This document shows, one piece after another, positions 25,609 to 35,859 of a stretch of DNA of 64,000 nucleotides. The DNA comes from AP-15 sp963700195 (GTDB taxonomy: Bacteria; Pseudomonadota; Alphaproteobacteria; ATCC43930; CGMCC-115725). Location: assembly GCA_963700195.1 (NCBI GenBank), contig CAVOWQ010000010.1, positions 124,001-188,000 on the forward strand, given 5' to 3'. Under the pieces are notes generated by a model. The model made no database searches. It was not told the DNA's origin and saw nothing but the letters and a program-made list of their open reading frames with translations. The first letter of the stretch is position 1, and every line of letters starts with the position of its first letter. Position numbers and translations under genes: made by a program.

Positions 25609-26394
25609 ATGTTCAAGCTTCTGGGCATGCTGTTGGTGCTGGTCATGACTGCCGCGTCCGCCACGGCGGAGCCGCCGATAGCGGATCCGGTGCTGATCGA
25701 GGATCTCGTGGCCGCCAATCGCATCCTCTATGATCAGGGCGTTGTCGACGGCTTCGGCCATGTCAGCGTGCGTCACGACAAAGACCCCGAGCATTTCCTG
25801 CTGGCGCGCAGCATGGCGCCCGGCCTGGTAACCGCCACCGACATCATGGAATTCGACCGCGACGGCAATGCGATCGACCCGAAGGGTCGGGCAGTCTATC
25901 TCGAACGATTTATCCACAGCGAGATCTACAAGGCCCATCCTAAGATCAAGGCAGTCGTGCACAGCCATTCGCCGGCGGTGATCCCGTTCGGGGTGATCAG
26001 CGTAAAACTTCGGCCGGTGTTTCATTTGAGCTCGTTCCTGGCGGGCGGGGCGCCGGTTTTCGAGATCCGTGAGGCGGGCGGCTCTGCTACCGATATGCTG
26101 ATCCGCACACCCGAACTCGGCGCGGCGCTCGCGCGCACACTTGGAGACGCGCCGGTCGCATTGATGCGAGGCCATGGGGATGTCGTCGTCGCCTCCTCCC
26201 TCCAGGAAGCTGTCTTTCGGGCTATCTATACCGAGATCAATGCTCGGCTCGAAGCCGAGGCGCTGCATCTCGGCCAGGGCCAGGTTGTGTTTTTGAACGG
26301 CGAGGAAGCGGCAAACGCGACCGCGACTAATGCCGGCGTTCTGATGCGCGCCTGGGATTTGTGGAAGGCAAGGGCGCTCGCGGCGGCACGCTGA
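25609..26394 (+). CDS. Exported class II aldolase/adducin-family protein
   Basis: 261 residues. A cleavable signal peptide is visible (MFKLLGMLLVLVMTAASATA-EPP, site near residue 20). The aldolase_II fold follows: LVAANRILYDQGVVDGFGHVSVR, the metal-binding HSHSP (H118, H120), and RGHGDVVV with the third histidine; E99 in ERFIHSE may be the catalytic acid. Most class II aldolases are cytosolic sugar-phosphate enzymes, so periplasmic location implies a non-phosphorylated substrate. It is complete, with GGGAGGGG as a ribosome site. The upstream and downstream regions hold no related genes. Confidence 0.85.
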   Translation: MFKLLGMLLVLVMTAASATAEPPIADPVLIEDLVAANRILYDQGVVDGFGHVSVRHDKDPEHFLLARSMAPGLVTATDIMEFDRDGNAIDPKGRAVYLERFIHSEIYKAHPKIKAVVHSHSPAVIPFGVISVKLRPVFHLSSFLAGGAPVFEIREAGGSATDMLIRTPELGAALARTLGDAPVALMRGHGDVVVASSLQEAVFRAIYTEINARLEAEALHLGQGQVVFLNGEEAANATATNAGVLMRAWDLWKARALAAAR

Positions 26395-26462
26395 TTTATC
26401 CGCCACGGTAGAGGGTAGGCGGCGCATCATAGCAGTCCGGGCTGGCGAGCGGGCACGAACAG

Positions 26463-26622
26463 ATGCAGGTGGACGAGGCGGTCATTCGGCGTGGCAGCAA
26501 CCGGCTCTCGGTGTTTGTCGCGACCTTGGGATGGAGGCGGGACCTCTAGGTCGAGTTTCTCACCGACGAGCGGGTCGAGACCTTAATCGAAGCGCACGAG
26601 AACGCGTTTCTCGCGTTTGCGT
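26463..26622 (+). pseudogene. Remnant of an IS21-family transposase (istA)
   Basis: Reading from 26463, MQVDEAVIRRGSNRLSVFVA continues TLGWRRDL-stop-VEFLTDERVETLIEAHENAFLAF. This matches the DDE-core entry region of IstA proteins ('QVD..VIRRG..RLSVFVATLGWSR..YVEF..DER.ETLI.AHENAF.AFGG'). An in-frame TAG at 26547 and loss of homology after about 26622 show that it is dead. Neither IS end nor istB is present. It marks the left border of the AT-richer glycan island. Confidence 0.65.
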
Positions 26623-26814
26623 CATTCTCGTCCTTACGACAACCCTTTTTCCTATTGGTTCCGAGCGCAGCTTGCGGCAGTCTCTCATGCGGTCTGCGAT
26701 CCCGGCACGTAGTTTCACGCCAGGGTTTGATAGATCATCGGGCAACGCGTTGACCAGCGGGACCGGTTCGCGGGGTTGCGCGGGATACGGCACGAAAGGG
26801 ATGAGCGAGAGATT

Positions 26815-28428
26815 ATGCACACGTCTTTATATCCTTTGCGCGGTGTGGCGGCTCTACGAGAACGGGTGCGGGAGGTGTATTGGAAACAGCGCGACCCGAT
26901 CATCGAGGATCGACTGCTGTGGCGGGCGCAGACGTTTCGCCATATTGCGCATGTAGTACCCGGGCAGAGCATTCTCGAAATCGGGTGCGGCGAGGGAGCA
27001 TTCACCCGTCAGCTGGCAAAGGTCACAAGGGGTGAATGCCCTTTGACGGCTATTACTTTTCAAACTAATGCAATGCGGCCCGCGGGTCTTCCTCGCGTTG
27101 TCGAATTTCTTGATTGTCAGTCACTGTCGCAAATTCTCGAAGATAGGAAATTTGATTTCATACTCGCTCACGATATGCTTGACAAGCGCACTGCTGATTC
27201 CTTTCTAATGCAGACTTTCGCGCTTTTAGCTCCGGGCGGCCGTATCTTATTTTACGAAAGCAATCCATGGAACGTAATTCGTCGTCTCCGGCGAAGCTTG
27301 GGGCATATTGTTGGTCGTCCGGACGCTCGCTTGCTCCTGAACCGGCCGGATATGTACGAATTACTTTCGGAACTCGGGTTTGTCCGGATTTTCGCAGTTT
27401 TCAATGACTTTGTATATGCTCCATTGACACCGAGGGCCGCGTGGTTGCTCCGAAATCTCTCGATTATCCTCGAGAATATGCCAGGCTTTCGGACGCTAGC
27501 GGGATCGATACTCCTCCATGCTCAAAAACCGCCCGTTGCTGCGACCTATCCGCGAGTGAGTTTAGCGACCGAGAAGGTCTTCAGGCGCGCGGTTTCCGTG
27601 GTTATTCCTTGCCACAACGAAGAAATGAACGTGGGTCCGCTGATCTCCCAATTGACTAGTCTCTATGGCGACTATATTTACGAAATTATCTTGGTAAATG
27701 ACAACAGCACCGATCAGACTGGAAGAGTAATTGACGAGCTGGCATGCGGAGATCCCCGCATCAAACCCCTACATCGTGTGCCTCCCAATGGTGTCGGCCG
27801 CGCCATTGCTGATGGATTACGCGCAGTGTCCGGGGAATACGTGCTTTCGTTGGACTGCGACTTCCAGCATCTGTTGCCAGAAATCAGAGATTTGTTCGAT
27901 GCGGTAGCTGAAGGGTACGACATGGCGGTCGGCAGCCGGTTTTCTCGCCATAGCGTATTGCTCAATTACCCATTCGTAAAAATCATCGCTAATCGGGCTT
28001 TTCACACGATCGCCCGTCTCGTGCTCCTGATCGGATGTCGCGATTTGACTAACAATCTCAGGCTAATGCGGCGGCAAGTGGTGGACGAACTGATTTTGCG
28101 GCAATCGGGATTTGCGGTCAATGCGGAAACCGGGTTGCAACCGCTCCTGATGGGGTATCGCGTCAGAGAGGTCCCTATTTCTTGGATCGGGCGTGGAGTC
28201 GATATGGGCATATCGTCGTTTCGGGTCCTGAAAGTCGGAGGCGGATATTGGCGCGTTCTTTTCGATCTGTGGCTTTGGCGGTTCCTGAATTTCGGACCAT
28301 ATAAGGCGCTTCGCCGTCGGTCCGATGTCACCCCGGGCGAGCCGAACACGGCGCTTGCTCGACAAACGGGCGGCGTGCGTGCCCTGGCCGGCGTTCTAAA
28401 GACCAATAGGAATGTGATTTATCGGTAA
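26815..28428 (+). CDS. Fusion of a SAM-dependent methyltransferase and a GT2 (dolichol-phosphate-mannose synthase-like) glycosyltransferase
   Basis: 537 residues from the ATG at 26815 (MHTSLYPLRG), preceded by GAGCGAGAG. Residues 1 to about 225 form a class I methyltransferase (motif I SILEIGCGEGAFTRQLA, later LLAPGGRILFYESNPW). From about residue 258 a GT-A fold follows: VSVVIPCHNEEMNVGPLI, ILVNDNSTDQTGRVID, the DxD-type LDCDFQH (D347) and VGSRFSR. The GT2 part has no membrane spans at its end; the separate GtrA-like gene downstream may supply membrane anchoring or lipid-linked sugar flipping. The domain order is unusual. Acceptor and sugar are unknown; surface glycan modification is likely. 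Confidence 0.85.
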   Translation: MHTSLYPLRGVAALRERVREVYWKQRDPIIEDRLLWRAQTFRHIAHVVPGQSILEIGCGEGAFTRQLAKVTRGECPLTAITFQTNAMRPAGLPRVVEFLDCQSLSQILEDRKFDFILAHDMLDKRTADSFLMQTFALLAPGGRILFYESNPWNVIRRLRRSLGHIVGRPDARLLLNRPDMYELLSELGFVRIFAVFNDFVYAPLTPRAAWLLRNLSIILENMPGFRTLAGSILLHAQKPPVAATYPRVSLATEKVFRRAVSVVIPCHNEEMNVGPLISQLTSLYGDYIYEIILVNDNSTDQTGRVIDELACGDPRIKPLHRVPPNGVGRAIADGLRAVSGEYVLSLDCDFQHLLPEIRDLFDAVAEGYDMAVGSRFSRHSVLLNYPFVKIIANRAFHTIARLVLLIGCRDLTNNLRLMRRQVVDELILRQSGFAVNAETGLQPLLMGYRVREVPISWIGRGVDMGISSFRVLKVGGGYWRVLFDLWLWRFLNFGPYKALRRRSDVTPGEPNTALARQTGGVRALAGVLKTNRNVIYR

Positions 28429-28471
28429 GGGCGATCGTCCCGAGAATTCTTGCCTGCGGTAGCTTATCAAA

Positions 28472-28987
28472 TCAAAGGCTCTCGCGCGCGGCTTGTGCGG
28501 CCTTAATCATTATTGTCGAGGGCACACCACCAAACACCATTGAGCGCCGCCCTAGATAGTTCCACGCGAGTACCGGCACCACCGAAAGGATTTTGGCGAG
28601 AATTGGATTGAGGCCCAGCACCTCTGCCAAGAGCCAAACCATCGCGCTGTTTAAACTCAGCCCGATGATGGCAATTGCGAACAGCCGTAGAAGCTCTTCG
28701 CTCCGCGAAAACCGTCCGCTTTGAAACACGAAAATACAGCAGAGCAAGTAATTGACGATCGTGGCTGTCACAAAGGAAATGGCCGATGCAGTTAGAATCC
28801 CCATCCCGAGATACAGGAAGATCACAAATCCCGTAATGTCGATCGAAAAACAAATTCCTCCTATGATCACGTAAGCGGCAAACTGCAGGAACGCCATCCG
28901 CCGTAGCGGGCGAGCGATGCTCCTGACGATCGCGAAACGAAACCGTCCACAGCCTCGGTCCGATTTCACTGGTTCCATGGACGGCAT
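28472..28987 (-). CDS. GtrA-family membrane protein
   Basis: 171 residues with four hydrophobic spans (FAAYVIIGGICFSIDITGFVIFLYL, ASAISFVTATIVNYLLCCIFVF, LFAIAIIGLSLNSAMVWLL, and ILSVVPVLAWNYLGRRSMVF). The pattern 'N-Y-x-L-C-x-x-x-V-F' and the ending WNYLGRRSMVFGG are GtrA hallmarks. GtrA proteins are thought to flip polyprenyl-linked sugars across the inner membrane and often pair with DPM-like GT2 enzymes such as the convergently oriented gene just upstream. A run of basic residues precedes the first span. Complete. Confidence 0.85.
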   Translation of the reverse strand: MPSMEPVKSDRGCGRFRFAIVRSIARPLRRMAFLQFAAYVIIGGICFSIDITGFVIFLYLGMGILTASAISFVTATIVNYLLCCIFVFQSGRFSRSEELLRLFAIAIIGLSLNSAMVWLLAEVLGLNPILAKILSVVPVLAWNYLGRRSMVFGGVPSTIMIKAAQAARESL

Positions 28988-29063
28988 CCCCTCCTCTTCA
29001 TCCGCATCAGCTATGAGACAACGACGGCCGCCATCTGGAGCACGCTGCTTTGCCTTGGTAGTC

Positions 29064-30155
29064 TCAACAACTTGCGGGCGACCTCGATAGCCGTTCGCTT
29101 ATCCCGTCGAAGATTTCGCCTAAGATGGCATCAAGATCGTAGCGCATTGACCAATTGGGATAATGCGACTGGAACCGGCGGATATCACTGATCCACCAGA
29201 TGTGGTCGCCGGCTCTATTGGCTTCGGAATAAGACCATCGCATAGTACGGCCAGTCAATTTTTCGCATTTGTCGATAGCCTCGAGCATAGAGCAGTTGCA
29301 ATAACGCCCGCCCCCAATGTTATAAACCTCGCTGGAGCGCGGAGCTTGGAAGAAATGCCAGAATGCGTTCACCAGGTCAAAAGAATGGATGTTGTCACGT
29401 ACCTGCTTGCCGCCATAGCCGAAAACGACATACGGCGTCTCGGTAATCGCGCATTTTAAAAGATAAGCGAGGAACCCGTGCAGCTGGGTCCCCGAGTGAC
29501 CGGGACCCGTGAGGCAACCTCCACGAAAGCAGACGGTGTTCATGCCGAAATAGCGACCGTATTCCTGAACTAACACGTCCGCTGCAACTTTCGAAGCTCC
29601 GAATAAGCTGTGCATCGATTGGTCGATGCTCATGGATTCGCCGATGCCGTGACGGCCATACGGATGATCATCCAGCAGCTCCCAGCGGGTTGGCTGCTCG
29701 ACGAGAGGCAGATTATTGGGAGTGTCGCCATACACCTTATTCGTGCTCGTGAAGATAAACGGTGCATCTGGACAGTTGCATCTCGTCGCTTCCAACAGAT
29801 TGAGAGTGCCGCCCGCGTTGATGGAGAAGTCCACGAACGGCGCCTTCGCCGCCCAGTCGTGCGATGGCTGGGCGGCTGTGTGGATCACCACGGCGACTGC
29901 AGCTTTATACTTTGCGAAAATTTCTGTCACCGCGCTCTGGTCCCGGATGTCGGTGTCGTAGTGGCGATAACCCTTGAGCTCGGTCTCAAGACGCTGACGA
30001 CTCCAGGCCGTGCTGGCTTCCTCGCCGAACAAGTGGCGGCGCATATCATTATCGATACCGACGATTTCCAGTCCCTTGTCGGCGAAAAACCGCGCGGCCT
30101 CGGCACCGATCAGGCCCGCCGAGCCGGTTATGATGGCAACGCCCATCCCGCGCAC
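29064..30155 (-). CDS. NAD-dependent nucleotide-sugar epimerase (CDP-paratose-epimerase-like SDR)
   Basis: 363 residues, extended SDR fold. The Rossmann loop is ITGSAGLIGAEAARFF, with VVIHTAAQPSHDWA, FIFTSTNKVYGDTPN and RGGCLTGPGHSGTQLHGFLAYL typical of CDP-tyvelose/paratose 2-epimerase relatives. At the expected YxxxK site I read SLFGASKVAADV, so the catalytic tyrosine appears to be phenylalanine while the lysine is kept. A neighbouring tyrosine might substitute, or this may be a subfamily trait. It probably makes a nucleotide sugar for the glycosyltransferases around it. Confidence 0.82.
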   Translation of the reverse strand: MRGMGVAIITGSAGLIGAEAARFFADKGLEIVGIDNDMRRHLFGEEASTAWSRQRLETELKGYRHYDTDIRDQSAVTEIFAKYKAAVAVVIHTAAQPSHDWAAKAPFVDFSINAGGTLNLLEATRCNCPDAPFIFTSTNKVYGDTPNNLPLVEQPTRWELLDDHPYGRHGIGESMSIDQSMHSLFGASKVAADVLVQEYGRYFGMNTVCFRGGCLTGPGHSGTQLHGFLAYLLKCAITETPYVVFGYGGKQVRDNIHSFDLVNAFWHFFQAPRSSEVYNIGGGRYCNCSMLEAIDKCEKLTGRTMRWSYSEANRAGDHIWWISDIRRFQSHYPNWSMRYDLDAILGEIFDGISERLSRSPASC

Positions 30156-30584
30156 CTCCTCGCTGTAAATTTCCCCGCCGTGCTGGCGTTTTCGGTGATG
30201 CCCGCTGCAGTCGCGGGCGTATCCCCTTAAGCGGTAACCCCATCATATCTGTGGTGTCGCGCAGGAGCAATCGCTCGAAGCACGAGACAAATATCGGTTT
30301 CTTGGTTAACGAACGAGTGAAGCAATTACCTCGTCGATCGCGTTGTGGAAAAGTGTTCGTGAAAGGGCTTGCGGAGTTCCCGGCAAAATTTTGTCGCAAC
30401 GACCGAAAATAAGAACGCGCCCGATAATTCAGGAGGAATGCGATAGCTACCTTGCACATCCCGACCCAGCGCAGTAAGATCTTCCTCTTCCCAAAGTGCA
30501 ACGACGAGCGCTGGATCAGAAGGTGATCGTTCCCGACATGTCGCGGCGCATCCAGCAATTCCGATATCTGAACCCTCCCTGATA
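30156..30584. other. Gene-free stretch of about 430 bases inside the glycan island
   Basis: Divergent region between the epimerase and a GT-C-like gene. Frames on the minus strand overlap it but have no homology I recognise and no ribosome site. It probably contains the promoters of both neighbours. Confidence 0.35.
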
Positions 30585-32509
30585 ATGGTCACCCAGAACC
30601 GAGACTTCCTCTCAGGATTCCGTCTTTTCGCGGAGCGGACCTTAGCATCGGTCATCCCCGCGCTGGCCTGCGCATCGCTGATCTGCTCCGCCATCATCGT
30701 GGCACAGAAAAAGCGTCTCTGGAACGATGAAATTTTGTCCCTCGTCTTGATTCAAGATCCCTCTTTCCGACATATGATGAGTGCGTGGGGAGATACATTC
30801 AATCAAGCTCCTCCATTGTACTTTATTTTAGCTTGGGCATGGGACAAGGTATTCGGCTCATCTGATGTCTCGTTACGCCTTTTCGGGTCCCTGTGTTTAT
30901 CCGCCGCGCTGCTGATAACGTGGCGGTGTCTCCGTTGTGTCTGGGGACCCTTCGCATCGGCCCTCGCTACAATTATGGTGTATTGCCTTTCCAGTCTCGT
31001 GTTATATCATAATACTGAAGCACGGATGTATGGCCTCTTTGTGCTGACCTGCGCGGTGGGACTTTACTTTTATTTTGAAGTTATGAGCTCTGAGGTTGTA
31101 TCGTTGCAAACACTTCTGTGTAATCTCCTCGCCCATGCGGCGATCGTCCTCACCCATTTGTATGGTATTTTGTATAGTGGGGCATTTTTGCTCAGTCTGA
31201 TAATTGCTGACTGGAGCTCGTGGCGTCGCCTGAGGCTACGGGTTTATGCATCCTTTGTCGGGGGATGGGCATTTCTAATCCCATTCCTCCCGGGTCTCAT
31301 AAACCAGGCTGACAATCATGCTCATTGGTTCGGGAAGATCAGCCTTCAGACGCTTACCACTTATTATATGGCCGGAGTGCCTTTTGATCGCTATTTGAGT
31401 GCGCTTATTTTCCTAGCGCCAGTAATGTACCTCGCGCGAAACCTCCTTACATCGGATGGGTGGCGTTTCCGCGATCTGTTATATCAGACGTTCGCGTAGC
31501 ATCTGCCGTTATCATCGTTGCTTGCGGCTTCGCGGCTGGTGCCAATGCTTGCGTGGGCGATAACGGCCACAATTAAGCCGATGCTTACAGAACGTAATAT
31601 TATTCCGACTATAACCATCGCGTGGCCGGTGATTTTGACGTTTTGGGTTGTGGCGACTATTTTTTGCCCAAGAGCGAAGGTGTACCGAATATCATGCGTT
31701 CAGTTACTGTAGTTTTACTGGCTGGGCCCGCTTTGGCATATCCTATATGGTATGCTTTGAAGTTCCCGGCCGAGAGCCCGCCCGGGCAGAATGACGCAGC
31801 ATTCGGGTATATCGAGTTGCCGATCGCGATGGAGGCTGGGCACGACTATTTGCCTCGCATGCACTATTCAAACCGACCGGAGCGGTATTATCATATTCGG
31901 GACTGGTATACGGCTGTTAGAAACACAGCTAGTCCTTACGCGACAGGCGACTACACCCATTTAGCTGCCCTCAGCCGCCATTACCCTTTTGTACAGAGCG
32001 TTGAAAGCCAGGAATTTTTGGCAAAACACAACAGGTTCCTGGTCTGGAACGAACCAGATCAGAAATGGTTCGACTGGCGAATCCTCACTGATTCGAACTA
32101 TGCGGTGCGATTGCTTGGCCGGGACCAGGGGATACAGGGCCATTGGAACTCTACCTTGTGGAAAAGAAGCATGCTGCCTGGAATGTTACTCGGGCCAATT
32201 GAGACGCCCGGTTCAGCGTGCCCAAACCGTGTGCAGTTCTACTTTGCGGATCATTCGGCCGCGCGACTTCGCGACCGCATCGGGACGATGTCCTTACTGC
32301 GGCTCCGGCGCTCCTTGAGGGGAAAGGCCGCGTGGCAGAGAGGGAACTGCACGGCTGTCCGGATTGATGCAATCAGAGCATCCACAAATCCCCGTAAGAG
32401 TATGATCCTAGCCTCCGAGCGCCTTTGCCGTTCACGATCAACTCGACCAGCTTCTATTTCGCATCGGCAATTTCTGCTTGCGCAGCGAAAGCTTTTCTGC
32501 CGATGCTAG
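30585..32509 (+). pseudogene. GT-C (GT39-like) membrane glycosyltransferase, broken in several places
   Basis: The first 304 residues are intact and polytopic. They include the KKRLWNDEILSLVLIQD loop (the (D/N)E motif of GT-C enzymes), QAPPLYFILAWAW and YHNTEARMYGLFVLTCAVGLYF. A TAG at 31497 ends this frame, but the membrane protein continues in alternating frames: VASAVIIVACGFAAGANA (from 31496), then AWAITATIKPMLTERNIIPT (from about 31552) and, after about 31675, GVPNIMRSVTVVLLAGPALA, followed by a soluble C-terminal domain. Three shifts (near 31490, 31550 and 31675) are needed to rejoin it. The extreme C-terminus after about 32350 looks non-native. Probably a true pseudogene, though error cannot be excluded. 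Confidence 0.65.
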
Positions 32510-32698
32510 CCGAGAGTAGTTTCAGCCGACCTTGTGTCCCCCGCGGTTTCGCTAAAACCCGGTTCTGATCTGTGACAAGCTGGCGATCGCCAGAGCGAGT
32601 CTCGGCTGTGTACACCGGGGGCGACGCTGGGCCTCAGACAAACCGCCGACCTCGGGACGCCGGACGAACTTTGATCAATTTTATCGGCTTCTGCCTAC

Positions 32699-33949
32699 GT
32701 GGCAAAAGGCCCATCTGTACTATCGGCCACAATCCTTTTGCTCGGTCTCGCTTTGGGTACACGAGGCACGGGGACCGTCGCCGGCGCCTGGCGTTTAATG
32801 GGCGTACCCAGCATGACGCCGAGCTTTGCCGACACCAGAATTATTATGGATGCTATCGAATGCATGCAGAGGGGGCATGATCCATACGTAGACAATACAT
32901 GCGATCCGCACGGACGCCTCTATAATTACCCCCCTGTCTGGCTGGAACTGTCTAGGTTTTCCGTGGGACCGGCAACGGCGAAAATAATTGGAGTGGTGAT
33001 AGCCGCATCGACATTTGCTGCGGCCACCGTGATCCTTTCGGCCGGATCGCCGGTGTCTGGGGCGTTAATTATGCTAGCGCTCTTATCGCCGCCCATCCTG
33101 TTCGGCATTGAACGCGGCAACGTTGACCTGCTAGTCTTTGCGTTGCTCGTTCTTGGAATCGCCGCCACGAACGCAGCGCCACCTCGAGCAAGAACTGCGT
33201 TACGCGCCTCGCTAATCATTGCCTTAACCGTGTTGAAGATTTACCCAGTCGTTGCCGCGAGCATTTTTCTGCGCAATGGCCGTGGGTGGTTTTTGTCGAT
33301 AATGGTGTCGACAACGGCGGCCGGCGCTTTCGTCTGGGCCGCTTATGGACGCATCGGCGCGATCCTGGTCAACACCCCGGTGAACTACTGGCTTTCCTTC
33401 GGGGCGGCGCCACTGTTCATCCATTTACGGGAAGCGTGGCTCATACCGGGGCCGGTGATTACGCCTGCAGAACCCGCGCTACCGGGCGATATCCCCGGTT
33501 CAGGCTTGATACGACGGATTGCGTCGGCTACCGCGCTGGGGTGGGCTTTCGCCCTGGTAGTCGGCCGCTTCTATTTTTTTGGATCACGGCAGGTGGTCGA
33601 AAGGCTTCTGCCGACACTGAAGCAGGGCGAAACCGCCGGCGACACCGCGGTTGCGTGCCTTTCGGTATTCATTTTCTGCTTCTTGTTAGGCTCGAATTTC
33701 AATTACAGGCTGATCTTCTTACTGGGCGCGATGCCAGTAATGCTGCGGCATTTCGAAAGTCGCCCGGCGGTGCGGACATTGCTCGCGCCGACCGCGGTGG
33801 TGACGCTGTTTTGGCTAAGCCCCCTCTATTGGTCGTACTTGAACGAGCTCGTCGATTGGCTAGTCTTCTCTGGCGCCGTGACTTGGCTCGCTGCGAATCT
33901 CCTGCTGAGAAGAAGACGATTGCCAGAGACAATCAGAGATTGTGTGTAA
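32699..33949 (+). CDS. GT87-like polytopic glycosyltransferase (DUF2029 type)
   Basis: 416 residues from a GTG at 32699. About ten membrane spans. The first large periplasmic loop reads FADTRIIMDAIECMQRGHDPYVDN..LYNYPPVWLELS, the 'G.DPY....YPP' pattern of GT87 polyprenyl-phosphomannose-dependent transferases. It uses a lipid-linked sugar on the periplasmic face. It sits in the same orientation as two other GT-C-like genes, which suggests a shared glycan. AT-richer than housekeeping genes of the window. Acceptor unknown. Confidence 0.78.
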   Translation: MAKGPSVLSATILLLGLALGTRGTGTVAGAWRLMGVPSMTPSFADTRIIMDAIECMQRGHDPYVDNTCDPHGRLYNYPPVWLELSRFSVGPATAKIIGVVIAASTFAAATVILSAGSPVSGALIMLALLSPPILFGIERGNVDLLVFALLVLGIAATNAAPPRARTALRASLIIALTVLKIYPVVAASIFLRNGRGWFLSIMVSTTAAGAFVWAAYGRIGAILVNTPVNYWLSFGAAPLFIHLREAWLIPGPVITPAEPALPGDIPGSGLIRRIASATALGWAFALVVGRFYFFGSRQVVERLLPTLKQGETAGDTAVACLSVFIFCFLLGSNFNYRLIFLLGAMPVMLRHFESRPAVRTLLAPTAVVTLFWLSPLYWSYLNELVDWLVFSGAVTWLAANLLLRRRRLPETIRDCV

Positions 33950-34094
33950 CGGAGCTGGACCCAGGCAGAGCCGCAACGCTCGAGAATCGCTCTCCTAGCA
34001 CTGGCCACAACATTGCAGGAGAACAAATTGAGGCGTGGTGCGGATATCGGGCTTTGCGGTAAAGGACAATAGGAAACTGATCGGGTCGTGTCTA

Positions 34095-35811
34095 ATGGGG
34101 CGCATTAGCCTTCCGTCCAAATTGGTCAAAGTCATAACGTGCAGTAAATATTCGGATGTATTAGTTGTCTTGCTCCTTCTCGCGCTTTGGATTTTGGCAC
34201 TGCTCACTGTCGATCCCATTGGCAACTTCCCGCTTAATGATGATTGGGCATACGCCTCCGCGGTCCGAGCGCTCGTAGAGCAAGGAGAAATTCGCCTGTC
34301 GGGGTGGACGGCCACGAACCTGATCGCCCAATTGCTATGGGGCGCGCTGTTCTGCGTGCCCTTCGGATTTTCCTTCACTGCGCTCCGCGTCTCCACTCTC
34401 GTGCTCGCGGCGCTCGGTGTCTTGGCGACATATGGTCTGCTGCGGGAGGCGCAGGCAAAGCCGGGAACGGCCCTGGTCGGCGCCGCGACGCTGGCATTCT
34501 GTCCGATCTATTTCGCGCTGTCGTTTACGTTTATGACCGATGTCCCTTTCACCGCAGTCGCCATGCTTTCTTCCTGGCTCCTTCTGCGGGGGCTGCGGCG
34601 GGGGGGACGCGCCGAGATCATTGCGGGACTGGCGCTGGCGATGGCGGCAATCCTCATTCGTCAGATCGGCTTGGCGATACCGATCACTTTCGCTGTCGCC
34701 TACGTTGTCAAGCGCGGATTTGGTTTCCGGCGGGTGATTGAAGCAATCATCCCGGTCACGGCGGGCTTTGCTGTTCAGACCGCGTACCAGGGATGGCTGC
34801 ACTGGCTGGACCGGGTTCCACCAACGTTCGGAGCTCAGATAGCAACTATTCGAATGCAACTATCTTTGCCATGGCACACGATTGTCGGCGATGCCGCCAC
34901 AATCATTCTTCTACGTACTCGTGTATACGGGATTTCTGCTGCTTCCTTTCCTAATCGTTGTGTACCGGACGGATTCTGGTTCGCGCGCGCGCATCATCTA
35001 CTTTGGAGCGGCGGCCGCAAGCGCGGTGTTGACGGTACTGCTGGCAGCCCATAGAGCTCTTATGCCCCTTCACGGAAATGTGCTCTCCAAAGCCGGCATC
35101 GGCCCCTCCGATCTGGTATCGTCGCCGGCGCTGTTTCGGCTGCTGATGACGTTTCTTGCCTGTTTCGGAGCTTTCCTCCAGGTTCCGGCGCTGATCCGGG
35201 GAAGTCTCGGGTATCTCCCATCGAGCCGGGCTGGCCTTGAAGCCCAACAGCCTCATGTATTGGTGTTTGCGCTGGCTGCGATCGCCACCGAATTCGCGCC
35301 ACTGCCCTTGCTCGGGCTTGGTCCGCACGGATTTTATGACCGCTACCTGATTGTCTTCTTGCCCTGGCTAATGCTCATTTTGGCAGGATGTGATTTTGCC
35401 CCGAGCTCCGGACGACGCAGGGCGGTATGGGTCACGGGCGTGGCCGCGCTTGTCTCGATGGCCGCCTTTTCAATCGGGGCTACGCACGATTATATGGCAA
35501 TGAACCGCGCCCGTTGGGCTGCGCTGGAGGATACGATGCGCCGCTACCATGTAGGACCGGAGAGCATCGACGGCGGTTTCGAATTTAACGCATGGTATCT
35601 CTATGACGATGGCTATGTCAGCAAACCCGACAAGAGTTGGTGGTGGGTGATCGGCGATGACTATGTCGTACAGCGGGTTCTTCGTCCCGGCTACGAGAAA
35701 CTCGCGGAATACTCAGTAGACTGGTGGCTGCCTTGGTCCAGTGGTCAGGTGATCGTGCAACGCAGGATGACCGGGACAAATGTCGATCCGGCGGCGCGAG
35801 ATCCAAACTGA
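34095..35811 (+). pseudogene. GT39-like membrane glycosyltransferase, broken by a +1 shift
   Basis: The first frame (ATG at 34095; a longer GTG start at 34035 is possible) has spans from SDVLVVLLLLALWILALL, the GT-C loop NFPLNDDWAYASAVRAL, and PIYFALSFTFMTDVPFTAVAM, ending near HTIVGDAATII. The protein resumes one base over, FYVLVYTGFLLLPFLIVVYR, and runs to 35811 with GFYDRYLIVFLPWLMLIL and a soluble C-terminal domain (GGFEFNAWYLYDDG). Removing one base near 34905 (ATCATTCTTCTAC) joins them into about 570 residues. Family role: transfer of a sugar from polyprenyl phosphate. Confidence 0.75.
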
Positions 35812-35859
35812 GGAATTTCCGGGCGCGGTTCCGTCAACAGACGCTGGAAATAGGACGCA

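Noticed and set aside
30326..30697. 123-codon minus-strand frame upstream of the GT-C gene
   Set aside because: No recognised family, overlaps the start of a real gene, no ribosome site.
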